23,631 nucleotides of DNA from Anaerolineales bacterium UBA1429 (lineage in GTDB: Bacteria; Chloroflexota; Anaerolineae; UBA1429), in NCBI GenBank assembly GCA_002329325.1, contig DCTX01000057.1, positions 1 to 23,631 on the forward strand. Reading direction: 5' to 3'. The translations under genes were made by a program, and so were the position numbers. The notes below the pieces were generated by a model. The model saw only the letters and a list, made by a program, of their open reading frames with translations, was not told where the DNA came from and ran no database searches. Positions 7,562 to 15,461 of the stretch are shown in pieces; the stretch's first letter is position 1, and each line of letters opens with the position of its first letter.

Positions 7562-9118
7562 CTAGCGCTCGATGATGACGACGGTCCCGATCTCGGCCCA
7601 ATCGTACAGCCAGGCCGCCTCTTGAGTGCCCAACACGATGCAGCCGAAGGAGCAGCGCGTGCCCAGGGAGCCGGCCCAGAGGGTGGCGCCGCTGGAGAGG
7701 ATGGGCAGGGCGTGGAAACCGTTCTCGGTGCCCCCGGCCCAGTAGATGCCCAGCCACTTGGGCATGTCCAGGTCCCACGTGGAGGCATAGGCCATCTCCA
7801 GCTTGCTCTGGACGACGAACCGCCCGGTCTTGGTCGGGTGGCTGGGGCGGCCGTGGCAGATCTGGAATTCGCGGATAGGCTGGTTGTCCTCGTACACGAT
7901 GGCGCGGAAGGTGGAGAGGGATACCTCGATGCGCCGCGGAGGCTTGATCGTCTCCATCACCTTGCGCACCATCTCGGAGGCAGCGGCGTCGCCCGCCAGG
8001 ATCTCCTGGCAACGCTGGGCCTGCGCCAGAGCCTCATCGAGGTTGTCAGCCTCGAGCTGCTGTTCCGCCAGGTTGCAGTGGGCCTGGCCCAGCATCGCCG
8101 TAGTGTCGCGAAAGTCGGGGGTGTTGCTGTGCACCTGCGTCAGAAGGAACACGGCCCGGGCCCAATCTTGCTCCAGATAGGCCTCAACGGCATCGCGGTA
8201 CAGCTCCACATCCTGCCGCGCTGATTGCAGGTAGCGGCTATCGGCATCGAGACGGATGGCCCGATCGAGATCGCGCTTGGCCGCCTCCAGCTCGTTGGCC
8301 TTGATGGACCGCTGGGCGCGCGCATAGAGCACCTGCGAGAGGCGCACGCGCGCATCCGAGTTGCCGGCGTCCATGGCGCGGATCTGCTCCAGGGCGGCGA
8401 CGGCCGAGTCCCAGTCCTCCTGGGCCGCCGCGATCTCGACCTTGGCCCACAGCGGGCTCGTCAACTGCTCGATGCCGGGCGTGGGGGTAGCATCCAGCAC
8501 GGGGGTCGGCAGCACCAATGCCGATACCACCGGCGCCCTCCCCTCGGCGCGACTCGTCAGGGCCCAGTAACCCAGCAGCAGCAGCAAAGCCATGGCGCCC
8601 AGGCTAAAGGCTGTGACGCCCACGCCGCGCAGCGCCGCCAGGATGCCGCCCGCGCGGGCCTTGAACGCCGCCATCCGGGCGGATGGGGGGCGCTTCTCGG
8701 GGCGCTCGGCGGCGGCCTCTCGTCGCGGTGCTGTGCGCCGGCGGGAGGGTCGTTTGCGCGCTGGCCGAGGCGCGCGGCGCTCCTGACTATCCGGGGTCGC
8801 TGCGCCGGCGCCGGGCGCCGCAGCCTGGGGCGCGGCGGGTTTGTGGGTCTCTACCCAGGCGATGGCCTCCGGCAGACGGTCGCTCTGGGGCGCAAAGTGG
8901 AGACCCTCGCGCAGGTAGCCCAGGCCCTGCTCCCGCGTCTCTGAGAGCCAGGCCATCCAGAGCCAGCCATCCTCCAGCTCAGGTGCCGTCTGGATGACGC
9001 GTCGAAACACGGCCTGCGCTTCACGTCGTTCGCCCTGACGCGCCAGCGCGATGCCGTCCTCCAGCAGGCGCGAGACATCTATGCTGACGCCATCCCCCGG
9101 CTGACTTTCCTTGGCCAT
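7562..9118 (-). CDS. Membrane-anchored TPR protein with C-terminal L,D-transpeptidase (YkuD) domain
   Basis: This 518-residue protein has an N-terminal helical-repeat (TPR-like) segment (about 15-95) and an Ala/Arg/Pro-rich basic linker (about 95-160). One membrane helix follows (about 166-187), then a second TPR array (about 215-385) and a YkuD domain (about 395-518). The YkuD signature is present, with His469 and nucleophile Cys493 in CSFGCIVL. The positive linker before the helix predicts an inside N-terminus and outside C-terminus. YkuD enzymes make 3-3 peptidoglycan cross-links or attach proteins to the wall. It is the first gene of the minus-strand operon; GAGGGA precedes the ATG by about 6 nt. 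The two TPR blocks on opposite sides of the membrane are unusual. Confidence 0.9.
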   Translation of the reverse strand: MAKESQPGDGVSIDVSRLLEDGIALARQGERREAQAVFRRVIQTAPELEDGWLWMAWLSETREQGLGYLREGLHFAPQSDRLPEAIAWVETHKPAAPQAAAPGAGAATPDSQERRAPRPARKRPSRRRTAPRREAAAERPEKRPPSARMAAFKARAGGILAALRGVGVTAFSLGAMALLLLLGYWALTSRAEGRAPVVSALVLPTPVLDATPTPGIEQLTSPLWAKVEIAAAQEDWDSAVAALEQIRAMDAGNSDARVRLSQVLYARAQRSIKANELEAAKRDLDRAIRLDADSRYLQSARQDVELYRDAVEAYLEQDWARAVFLLTQVHSNTPDFRDTTAMLGQAHCNLAEQQLEADNLDEALAQAQRCQEILAGDAAASEMVRKVMETIKPPRRIEVSLSTFRAIVYEDNQPIREFQICHGRPSHPTKTGRFVVQSKLEMAYASTWDLDMPKWLGIYWAGGTENGFHALPILSSGATLWAGSLGTRCSFGCIVLGTQEAAWLYDWAEIGTVVIIER

Positions 9119-9187
9119 CGTGAATCCCTCAATAAGGTACTACGCTGACAGGCACAACGTTTAGAAGATCCCTTCGGGATTTGGCGC

Positions 9188-9216
9188 ATTATAGCACCGG
9201 CCTCGGCCGCGGGCAA
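9188..9216 (-). promoter_or_regulatory. Sigma-70-type promoter of the minus-strand envelope/selB operon
   Basis: Read on the minus strand, the -35 is TTGCCC (9216-9211) and the -10 is a perfect TATAAT (9193-9188), separated by 17 bp. Transcription would start near 9181, giving a leader of about 60 nt. The first bases of that leader can form a small stem (ATCCC/GGGAT, plus-strand 9168-9180). Confidence 0.65.
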
Positions 9217-9256
9217 CAGGCTGGCGCGCCGAATGGCGTCGGCGGCGGCTCCCGTG

Positions 9257-9274
9257 GGGGCGCGGCTGCGCCCC
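9257..9274. terminator. GC-rich hairpin after the glycosyltransferase gene
   Basis: The arms GGGGCGC (9257-9263) and GCGCCCC (9268-9274) pair around a 4-nt loop, about 35 nt beyond the stop of the minus-strand glycosyltransferase and before the next promoter. There is no U-tract. It fits the position of a terminator, but intrinsic termination is uncertain. Confidence 0.4.
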
Positions 9275-9308
9275 AGGGCGAGGTTTGGGCAGGGGCCCGG
9301 CTCGGCAG

Positions 9309-10388
9309 CTAGACGAAGGGCAGAAGGGGGCGCTCCGGGGGGGCTGGCTCGTGGCCGCCCGCCGCCAGGCGCCCGAGGGCATGGGCTCGCAGCCGGCGCA
9401 GCAGATCGGCGCCCTCCAGGGCCGTCCCCAGGCCCAGCCCGCGCCGATGGTTTTCGAACATCTGGGCCGCCGCCGCGGCGGGGATGCCCAACCGGGCCCA
9501 CACCCACGCCAGCAGCTCGCCGTACATCTCGATCACGGCGAATTCGCCAAAGGAGGTGGCGGGCTGGCCATCCCAGGTGGGCCGCCGGATCTCGCCCAGG
9601 ACGCCGCCGGCCAGGATCGTCTCCACGATGGTCACCGTCTCGGGGCCGTAGCGGTAGTAGTCGGCCGGGGAGAGAGTCGCATAGTTGGGCTCGTTGCCCG
9701 CAAACAGCGCTTGGGCCAGAGCGCGCCCATACACTTTGAAGCCGCTGGAGAGATCAGGCGTTGCCCCGCTCTGGCATTGGCTCAGGTCCAGAGCGCGACC
9801 CTCCCGCGCCAGGGCGTACTGCAGCGCATCTACGGTGAGCTGGTCCAGCAGGAGCTCCAGCTCGCCCCGCACCCAGCCCATCGGCCTGGTGCGGCTGGCC
9901 CGCGCGCCGATGGCTATCACCCGGTCGTGGCCGTAGACGTCGGCGAGGAAACGCGCCGCCCGGACGAGCTGGGGCAGCACCGAGGCCATGTGGTCGGCGT
10001 CGTTGTCCATCACCGCCAGCCACCGCACGTGTGGCTGTTCCGCCAGGGCGGCCCGCATCGCTGCGGCCATGGCGCCCAACTTGCCTCGGTTCTCCGGCAG
10101 CGAGAGCACCTGCACAGCCCCCGGGCGCCCCGCTCTGGTCGCCTCCGCCTCGATCCCCTGGGTGACCCGCCGCAGGATGGCCGCGCTGCGCGGGTCGCCA
10201 TCCACCACGGCCCACACCTGCTCCAGGGGCAGGTAGTGATGCAGGTCCATGAGGGTGATGCGCAGCAGGCGCTCCACCATGGCATCCGCCGTCCTGGCGC
10301 CAAAGTACACGGGCACGATGACGGCCGTCTCGCGGCCCAGGTCGGCCTGCGACTGCCAGCCTGCCATCATCCGCTCGGAGGCGCCCAC
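9309..10388 (-). CDS. Glycosyltransferase, family 2-like (GT-A fold)
   Basis: With the GTG at 10388 the protein has 359 residues. The GT-A features are a first strand AVIVPVYFGA (about 22-31), the segment LPENRGKLGAM (about 97-107) and the metal/nucleotide-sugar motif MDNDADH with Asp128, Asp130 and Asp132. These enzymes transfer a sugar from a nucleotide-activated donor; donor and acceptor cannot be read here. No membrane helices are evident. The GTG lies one base after the stop of the upstream reductase and has AAGGGG about 6 nt before it, indicating coupling; ATG 10370 is an alternative start. The reading frame is open further upstream, but that part overlaps the reductase gene and has shadow-like composition. 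Confidence 0.85.
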   Translation of the reverse strand: MGASERMMAGWQSQADLGRETAVIVPVYFGARTADAMVERLLRITLMDLHHYLPLEQVWAVVDGDPRSAAILRRVTQGIEAEATRAGRPGAVQVLSLPENRGKLGAMAAAMRAALAEQPHVRWLAVMDNDADHMASVLPQLVRAARFLADVYGHDRVIAIGARASRTRPMGWVRGELELLLDQLTVDALQYALAREGRALDLSQCQSGATPDLSSGFKVYGRALAQALFAGNEPNYATLSPADYYRYGPETVTIVETILAGGVLGEIRRPTWDGQPATSFGEFAVIEMYGELLAWVWARLGIPAAAAAQMFENHRRGLGLGTALEGADLLRRLRAHALGRLAAGGHEPAPPERPLLPFV

Positions 10389-10389
10389 C

Positions 10390-11742
10390 TCAGCCCCCTT
10401 GCCTGGCGGCCTGGCGTCCGGCCCGGAAGATGGGCGCGTACACCTCCCTGTCAAAGGGCACGCAGCCGGCGCGGCCGTGATCGCGCATGATCTGGGTGCA
10501 GCGGCTGCAGGCGATGCAGGTGCGCGCCGGATCCAGGGCACCCTTCTGCAGCAGGTCGCGCGCCAGGTCGGGGTAGGCAAAGGCGCCCCGACCCCAACCG
10601 ACGATATCGGCCCACCCCTGGGCCAATACGCCCGCGGCAACCTGCCCGGCGTACTGGCGCAGCCACGAGTAGCCCGAGCCCAGCACCACCAGGCTCGGAA
10701 AGGCGGCCTTGACCTGTCGCGCCAGATCCAGGAGGCGCGCCACGCCCACCAGAGGGTGCTCCTCGGGTGTGTAGCCGCCCAGCACATTTTGGTCAAACGG
10801 TCGGTTGATGTGAGGCGTGTAGTACGGATTGCCGGCGGTGACGTTGATGAGAGCGACGCCCGCCTCCTGCAGGAGCCCGATCAGCCGCAACGGCTCGGAC
10901 AGGTCCGGGCGGCCAGGGTCATCGCGATCCACGCCCCACCCCCAGGGATAGGGGTGCCCATCGTAGACGTTGAGGCGCAGGGTGATGCGCGCGCCGGGGA
11001 CCTCGGCGCGCACGCGGCGCACCGTCTCCAGCAGGAAGCGCGTGCGGTTCTCAAAGGAGCCGCCGTACTTGCCCGGCCGGGTGTGGGCCGCCAGCAGCTC
11101 GGAGATCAGGTAACGATGGCAGCTCTTGATATCCAGCCCATCAAAGCCACAAGCCACGGCCATCCGGGCCGCCGCTACGTAGCGATCCTGCAGGCGGTCC
11201 AGCTCGTCGTCGCCGATCAGGGGATAATCGGGCGGCAGGCCCAGGGCCTGGTCCAGCAAGCCGTCGTGGTGGGCGATGATGGGCGCGGGCCGATCCACCG
11301 GGCGGCTGTAGCGCCCCGAGTGGGCCAGCTGGATCACGGTAAAGGGACGAAAGGCGCGGCCGTTGATGCGACGCGCCTCCGAGAGCGCCGTCTCGCGCAG
11401 ACGGGCAAAGGCGGGCGCGGTCTCGGCCACCAGCAACAACTGACGCGGGTTGGCCCGCGCCTCTGGCGTGATGGCCGTGGCCTCGAACCAGAGCAGGCCC
11501 GCGCCTCCGGCGGCGAACCGCAGGTAGCGCCGGGTGGTGAGGGTGTCGGGGCGCCCGTCGGGAGTGCCGTCGCAGCCCTCCATCGGCTGCACGGCCAGCG
11601 AGTTGGGCGCCACGCAATCGCCGATGGCGACGGGGCGGGCCAGCGGGGCCGGGTCCTCGGCGAAGGGCAGGTCCAGGCCAAGCTCAGCCGCCTCGCGAAC
11701 CAGGTCCTCGGCGCTGCGATAGTGAAACGGTTGGTGCGGCAT
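10390..11742 (-). CDS. Old Yellow Enzyme family NADH:flavin oxidoreductase with 4Fe-4S motif
   Basis: This 450-residue protein is an FMN-binding TIM-barrel ene-reductase-type enzyme. Visible family motifs are QLAHSGRYSRP, GFDGLDIKSCHRYL, and KYGGSFENRTRF for the barrel core. The C-terminal cluster motif is CIACSRC (Cys409, 412, 415) plus Cys427, like the 4Fe-4S site of 2,4-dienoyl-CoA reductase and trimethylamine dehydrogenase. Those relatives carry an additional C-terminal FAD/NAD domain; this protein stops about 23 residues after the last cysteine, so electrons must come from a separate partner. ATG 11742 is chosen because GAGGAG lies about 5 nt upstream and the barrel starts soon after. 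It is coupled to the glycosyltransferase gene. Substrate unknown. Confidence 0.9.
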   Translation of the reverse strand: MPHQPFHYRSAEDLVREAAELGLDLPFAEDPAPLARPVAIGDCVAPNSLAVQPMEGCDGTPDGRPDTLTTRRYLRFAAGGAGLLWFEATAITPEARANPRQLLLVAETAPAFARLRETALSEARRINGRAFRPFTVIQLAHSGRYSRPVDRPAPIIAHHDGLLDQALGLPPDYPLIGDDELDRLQDRYVAAARMAVACGFDGLDIKSCHRYLISELLAAHTRPGKYGGSFENRTRFLLETVRRVRAEVPGARITLRLNVYDGHPYPWGWGVDRDDPGRPDLSEPLRLIGLLQEAGVALINVTAGNPYYTPHINRPFDQNVLGGYTPEEHPLVGVARLLDLARQVKAAFPSLVVLGSGYSWLRQYAGQVAAGVLAQGWADIVGWGRGAFAYPDLARDLLQKGALDPARTCIACSRCTQIMRDHGRAGCVPFDREVYAPIFRAGRQAARQGG

Positions 11743-11796
11743 GGGCGCTCCTCGTGCGACGCATTGGATGATGGCACGATCCGTCTGTCGAGCGGC

Positions 11797-11826
11797 AACA
11801 TAGCACGGGCGGGCGAGAGCTGTCAA
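11797..11826 (-). promoter_or_regulatory. Sigma-70-type promoter for the reductase/glycosyltransferase pair
   Basis: On the minus strand the -35 is a perfect TTGACA (11826-11821), followed by an 18-bp spacer and TATGTT (11802-11797, 4 of 6). Transcription would start near 11790, about 48 nt before the ATG at 11742. Confidence 0.6.
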
Positions 11827-11845
11827 CCCGCCGCACCACGGAGGG

Positions 11846-11889
11846 GCCAGCAAGGCCCCTCCCGCGCCTGCGGGAGGGGCCTTGCTGGC
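11846..11889. terminator. Perfect 20-bp-stem hairpin after the large subtilase gene
   Basis: The arms 11846-11865 (starting GCCAGCAAGG) and 11870-11889 are exactly complementary around a GCCT loop. It lies about 70 bp past the stop of the secreted subtilase and just before the next promoter. No U-tract follows on either strand. The rest of 11743-11958 holds the promoter described separately and nothing else I can recognise. Confidence 0.6.
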
Positions 11890-11958
11890 GTTGCTCGGGC
11901 CGGGTGCATCACCTGGGCTGCCTGCCTTCAGCAGGTAGGAGCACGCGACGGCTCGGCG

Positions 11959-14900
11959 TTACTGACCATCGCGAGAGATCGGCAGCAGTAGCTGACTCCA
12001 GTACGGGTTGATCTGGGCCAGGTAGGCCTGGGCGCCGTCATCGTTGTTCGGGTTCCCGTTAAAGTCCACGATCATGAACCCGACGGGGTTCGCGAGATCG
12101 TACCCGGCCTTGTTGCCCGCCATGACCGTAAAGTACTGCACAGGCGCGGCGGGCGACGGGCTCCCCGTCCACCACCAGAGGTAGGGCCAGTCCGCATAGT
12201 CATAGCTGCCTAAGGCAGAGCTTTCCGCCCGACCATAGGGGTCCCAGCTCTGCACGCCATAGTAGAACTTGGTATCGCCGCCCGTGAGGTCCTGCCATTC
12301 GGCGGGCAGGTACCACTCCATCACCGAGTTGTTAAAGTCAGTGTAGATCATCCACGGGCTGCCAAGATAGAACATGCCAGAGCTCAGATCTACCTGCACG
12401 ATGATCCACTCGTTGGTGTGGTCCGATCCATCGAACCAACCCCAGTTGATGTTGAAATTCGCATAGTCCCACGAGCCATCCTGGTCCGAGTCGATGTACA
12501 CATCATACTCGGCGAAGAAGGACTGCGGCACATGCCACGGCCCCCAGGAGTCAATGGCCAGCGAGATGACGTCGCCATAGACCCCATCGGTCCAGCCATA
12601 GTCCAGGCCAAAGAGGCGCATGCTGGCCATCGGCTCGACGGCCGGGTTGGGCGCCGCAGAGGCGTACAGGGCGGGATACGCCCATAGCATGGAGGTCGTG
12701 GGACCTGTGTGGGTCAGCGTGATGGTGGCGCTGTCGCTCACCGGATGCACGATATCGCCCGCCACGTCGAGATCCAGGCTGGCATAAGGCTTGGGCGCAA
12801 AGTAGAACGGCACGGTCAGGACTTGGGGATCATACTCACCCGCCGACCCAGGCGCGACGCCCGGGGAGAAGGTCACCTGGCCAAAGTAGCCTTCGTGCTG
12901 CAAGTAGTCGAACTCGACAGCGCTCATGTCCAGATGGATGGTGACCTCCACGGGCGCGCTTCCGCCCGGCGCCACGGGGATCGGGCCTGAGGTGACTGCC
13001 ATGTCCATCACGCCGGCGGTGGCCGATCCATTCTGCAGCATGATGTCGGCCTCGTAGGTGACCGCATCGTCGCTCTTGTTGTAGAGATTGATCGAGCCCG
13101 TCAGGGTGACGATGTCGTCATTGCTGCTCACCACACCCCAGTTCAGGCTCACCAGATCGGGGTCGGCGATGGCCAGCACCTCGGTGGTGGCTGCGTTGAA
13201 GGAGTTCACGCGACCGTTGCCGGCCCGCGGGATTACCGCATAGTCCGCCAGAGGCACGGCCGTGTTCATGATGGCGGCCTTGATCTCTTCGGGCGTCCAG
13301 TCGGGCCGAGCTTGCTTGACCAGGGCGGCCACGCCGGCCACATGGGGCGCCGCCATCGAAGTGCCGCTCAAGCCCACGCCGCCAGTGCCCGTGCCCATCT
13401 CGGCGGCAAAGATCGCCGCGCCGGGGGCCGCTACCTCTGGCTTGATGGCCGCGTCATAGCCGCGCGGGCCGCGGGAGCTAAAGGGGGCGATCGTGTCCGC
13501 CGACGTGTGGGGATCCGGCACCGCCGTGACTTCACTCTGAGAGCTTATGATCACGGTCTGCCCACTGGCCGGAATCAGGTTCTCTCCCTGCTCCTGCTGC
13601 AGCGATGCAGCGGGGATGTTCACCGGATCGCCGATCATCGTGATGGTGCCGGCCTCGTTGTTGTAGATCAGTGCAGCCACGGCGCCCAGCGTCGCAGCAT
13701 AGTTCACCTTGGCGGTAAAGTTGCAGCCGCCGCGGCTGATGAGCGCGACCTGGCCGGTCAGGGCGCCCGGCGCAATGCCGGTGGTGCCGCACATCTGGTT
13801 GTTGGGCGCCCCAGGCAGGGTGCCCACATAGGTGAGCGGCGCTGTGATCGTCTCTGTAAAGCGCCCCGAGTCCCCGTCAAAGCCGCTCGTCGTGTACACG
13901 ATGTTGGTCTGGGTGACATAGCTCGTGCCGGAGATGGCCACCGTGGGGCCGGTGCTGAAACCGGTCGTGCTGGCCGCCACCGAGAGCACCTTGCTGGCCG
14001 ACCCCGGCGATCCGGTGATATAGTCCGTATCGCCGGCGTTGCCCGCCGAGGCCACCACGATGATGCCCGCCGCGGCGGCATTGTTGGCGGCCAAGACATC
14101 GGGATCGTTGGCATCCGCGGTGCCAAAGGGTGAGCCCAGGGACATGTTGATCACATGGGGCCAGCCTTCGGCCAGGTACTTTTGCGTGGCCCACTCCAGC
14201 GCATCTACCGCGAGCGCGGTGGTGCCGTCGGCGCCAAAGATCTTGAGGGCCACCAGCTGCGCCATGGGGGCCGTGCCCGTCATCACGCTGCCCGCCATGA
14301 CGCCGGCCGCGATCGAAGCCACATGGGTGCCGTGGCCGTTCTCATCCAGCGGGTCATCGTCGGGGCTGGGCGTGGTCGAGCAGATGCCGGCCAGCTCGTC
14401 CGCCGCGCTGCAATCGCCATCGTACAGCGTTCCGGCAAAGTCATAGCCGGCGATCACCTTGGCCGTCGGAAACGTCCCCATCTCGACGATAGCGGGATCG
14501 TTCGCCGCATAGTCGGCCGGGTTACCGCTGCCGCCCAAGGCGGCATGGTTATAGTCTATGCCGGTGTCGATGATAGCGATGATCACGCCCTCGCCGCGCA
14601 GGTGTAGGTCTCCCCACACAGCAGGCGCGCCGATGATGCCCGTGCTGGCACCCAGGGCGGGCGTGTGAATCGGGGCGCGGTGCACGCTCTTGACCCCAGG
14701 CAGGGCCGCGATCTCGGCGATGCGGCTGAGGGGCAACTTCACCTGGATGCCGTTGTACACGGTGGTGTAGTGGGAGATCACCTGGTCGGCCGCGATGCCA
14801 GCGCGGACCAGCAGCGCGTCCTGGGCCGTCGCCAGGGACTCACCGTAGGCCTCCAGATCGGCCATGGCCGCGGTACCGCCCTGTGCTTGCCGCTCGGCAT

Positions 14901-15222
14901 ACACCGCCGCGACCGGCTGGTTCTCGAGCTCGATGATGACCAGGACGTCCTGATCCGCCAGGCCCTCTACGGCGTGGGGCGTGTAGCCCGTCAGAGCGAC
15001 AAATTCCTCGGCTGTGAGGCCGTCACCGAACAGCTCACGCACCTCGGCAGGCACGGGCTGGGGCGTGCGGCCCCATGCGGATAGGTCGCGCTGCGTGGCG
15101 GCGTCGCCGAGGGCGCTGCCCCCCTCTGCCGCAAGCTGCGCAGGCCCCAGCGAGAGGAGCAGACCTACCAGGGCAAGTAGAATGACCAATCGAGAGGCCG
15201 ATGTCGCACGCTTTTTCGCCAT
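11959..15222 (-). CDS. Secreted S8 subtilase with PA domain insert and fn3-like region
   Basis: This 1087-residue protein starts with a clear signal peptide (MAKKRATSASR, a hydrophobic run, then AQLAA). A propeptide-like region runs to about 190. The catalytic residues are Asp219 (IIDTGID), His297 (NGHGTHVAS) and Ser622 (SGTSMAAPHVAG). Between His and Ser, at about 430-560, is a PA-like insert (LISRGGCNFTAK, LIYNNEAG). After about 680 comes a beta-rich fn3-like region with PVAPGGSAPVEV, as in cell-envelope subtilases. The last 250 residues are rich in Trp/Tyr/Asp and include DSDQDGSWD, possibly calcium-binding. No LPXTG or C-terminal anchor is seen. ATG 15222 is chosen over the longer frame because AAGGA lies 8 nt upstream and the signal peptide begins there. 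Likely an extracellular protein-degrading enzyme. Confidence 0.92.
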   Translation of the reverse strand: MAKKRATSASRLVILLALVGLLLSLGPAQLAAEGGSALGDAATQRDLSAWGRTPQPVPAEVRELFGDGLTAEEFVALTGYTPHAVEGLADQDVLVIIELENQPVAAVYAERQAQGGTAAMADLEAYGESLATAQDALLVRAGIAADQVISHYTTVYNGIQVKLPLSRIAEIAALPGVKSVHRAPIHTPALGASTGIIGAPAVWGDLHLRGEGVIIAIIDTGIDYNHAALGGSGNPADYAANDPAIVEMGTFPTAKVIAGYDFAGTLYDGDCSAADELAGICSTTPSPDDDPLDENGHGTHVASIAAGVMAGSVMTGTAPMAQLVALKIFGADGTTALAVDALEWATQKYLAEGWPHVINMSLGSPFGTADANDPDVLAANNAAAAGIIVVASAGNAGDTDYITGSPGSASKVLSVAASTTGFSTGPTVAISGTSYVTQTNIVYTTSGFDGDSGRFTETITAPLTYVGTLPGAPNNQMCGTTGIAPGALTGQVALISRGGCNFTAKVNYAATLGAVAALIYNNEAGTITMIGDPVNIPAASLQQEQGENLIPASGQTVIISSQSEVTAVPDPHTSADTIAPFSSRGPRGYDAAIKPEVAAPGAAIFAAEMGTGTGGVGLSGTSMAAPHVAGVAALVKQARPDWTPEEIKAAIMNTAVPLADYAVIPRAGNGRVNSFNAATTEVLAIADPDLVSLNWGVVSSNDDIVTLTGSINLYNKSDDAVTYEADIMLQNGSATAGVMDMAVTSGPIPVAPGGSAPVEVTIHLDMSAVEFDYLQHEGYFGQVTFSPGVAPGSAGEYDPQVLTVPFYFAPKPYASLDLDVAGDIVHPVSDSATITLTHTGPTTSMLWAYPALYASAAPNPAVEPMASMRLFGLDYGWTDGVYGDVISLAIDSWGPWHVPQSFFAEYDVYIDSDQDGSWDYANFNINWGWFDGSDHTNEWIIVQVDLSSGMFYLGSPWMIYTDFNNSVMEWYLPAEWQDLTGGDTKFYYGVQSWDPYGRAESSALGSYDYADWPYLWWWTGSPSPAAPVQYFTVMAGNKAGYDLANPVGFMIVDFNGNPNNDDGAQAYLAQINPYWSQLLLPISRDGQ

Positions 15223-15319
15223 TTCCCAGTTCCTTCTAGATGCGTTTCTGCACACAGGGCGCAGACGCTCGCGCAGCGAGCTCCCCATGGAGCTGCCTAT
15301 CCAGCCGTTCAACGCGTCC

Positions 15320-15348
15320 AGTATAGACGGCCGAATGGCAGAAAGCAA
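15320..15348 (-). promoter_or_regulatory. Promoter for the secreted subtilase (minus strand)
   Basis: On the minus strand TTGCTT (15348-15343) and TATACT (15325-15320, 5 of 6) are 17 bp apart. Transcription would start near 15313, leaving a leader of about 90 nt. The -35 is weak (3 of 6). Confidence 0.45.
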
Positions 15349-15423
15349 GGCCAGAAAGCACAAACAAGAGAGATTGCAGGGCCGCGTCGCCTCGCCGATC
15401 TGGCACGCCGTCTGCCGGGAGCT

Positions 15424-15452
15424 TTGACCGGCCCTAACCATTCGGCTATACT
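15424..15452 (+). promoter_or_regulatory. Promoter for the radical SAM / glycine cleavage gene cluster
   Basis: TTGACC (15424-15429, 5 of 6) and TATACT (15447-15452, 5 of 6) are separated by 17 bp. The expected start of transcription, near 15459, is only about 3 nt before the ATG at 15462, so the mRNA would be leaderless or nearly so. It diverges from the subtilase promoter about 75 bp away. Confidence 0.6.
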
Positions 15453-15461
15453 CTCGGCGAT

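Noticed and set aside
5014..7565. Two open frames of about 400 codons on the plus strand opposite selB and the coiled-coil gene
   Set aside because: Both are antisense shadows of strongly supported minus-strand genes in GC-rich DNA; their proteins are low-complexity.
10389..10796. Upstream extension of the glycosyltransferase frame to 10796
   Set aside because: It lies fully inside the reductase gene, has Arg/Pro/Trp-rich shadow composition and no GT-A motif; the coupled GTG at 10388 is a better start.
15223..15441. Longer N-terminus for the secreted subtilase from 15441
   Set aside because: It would cross the predicted promoter and hide the signal peptide internally; ATG 15222 has a good ribosome-binding site and a clear signal sequence.
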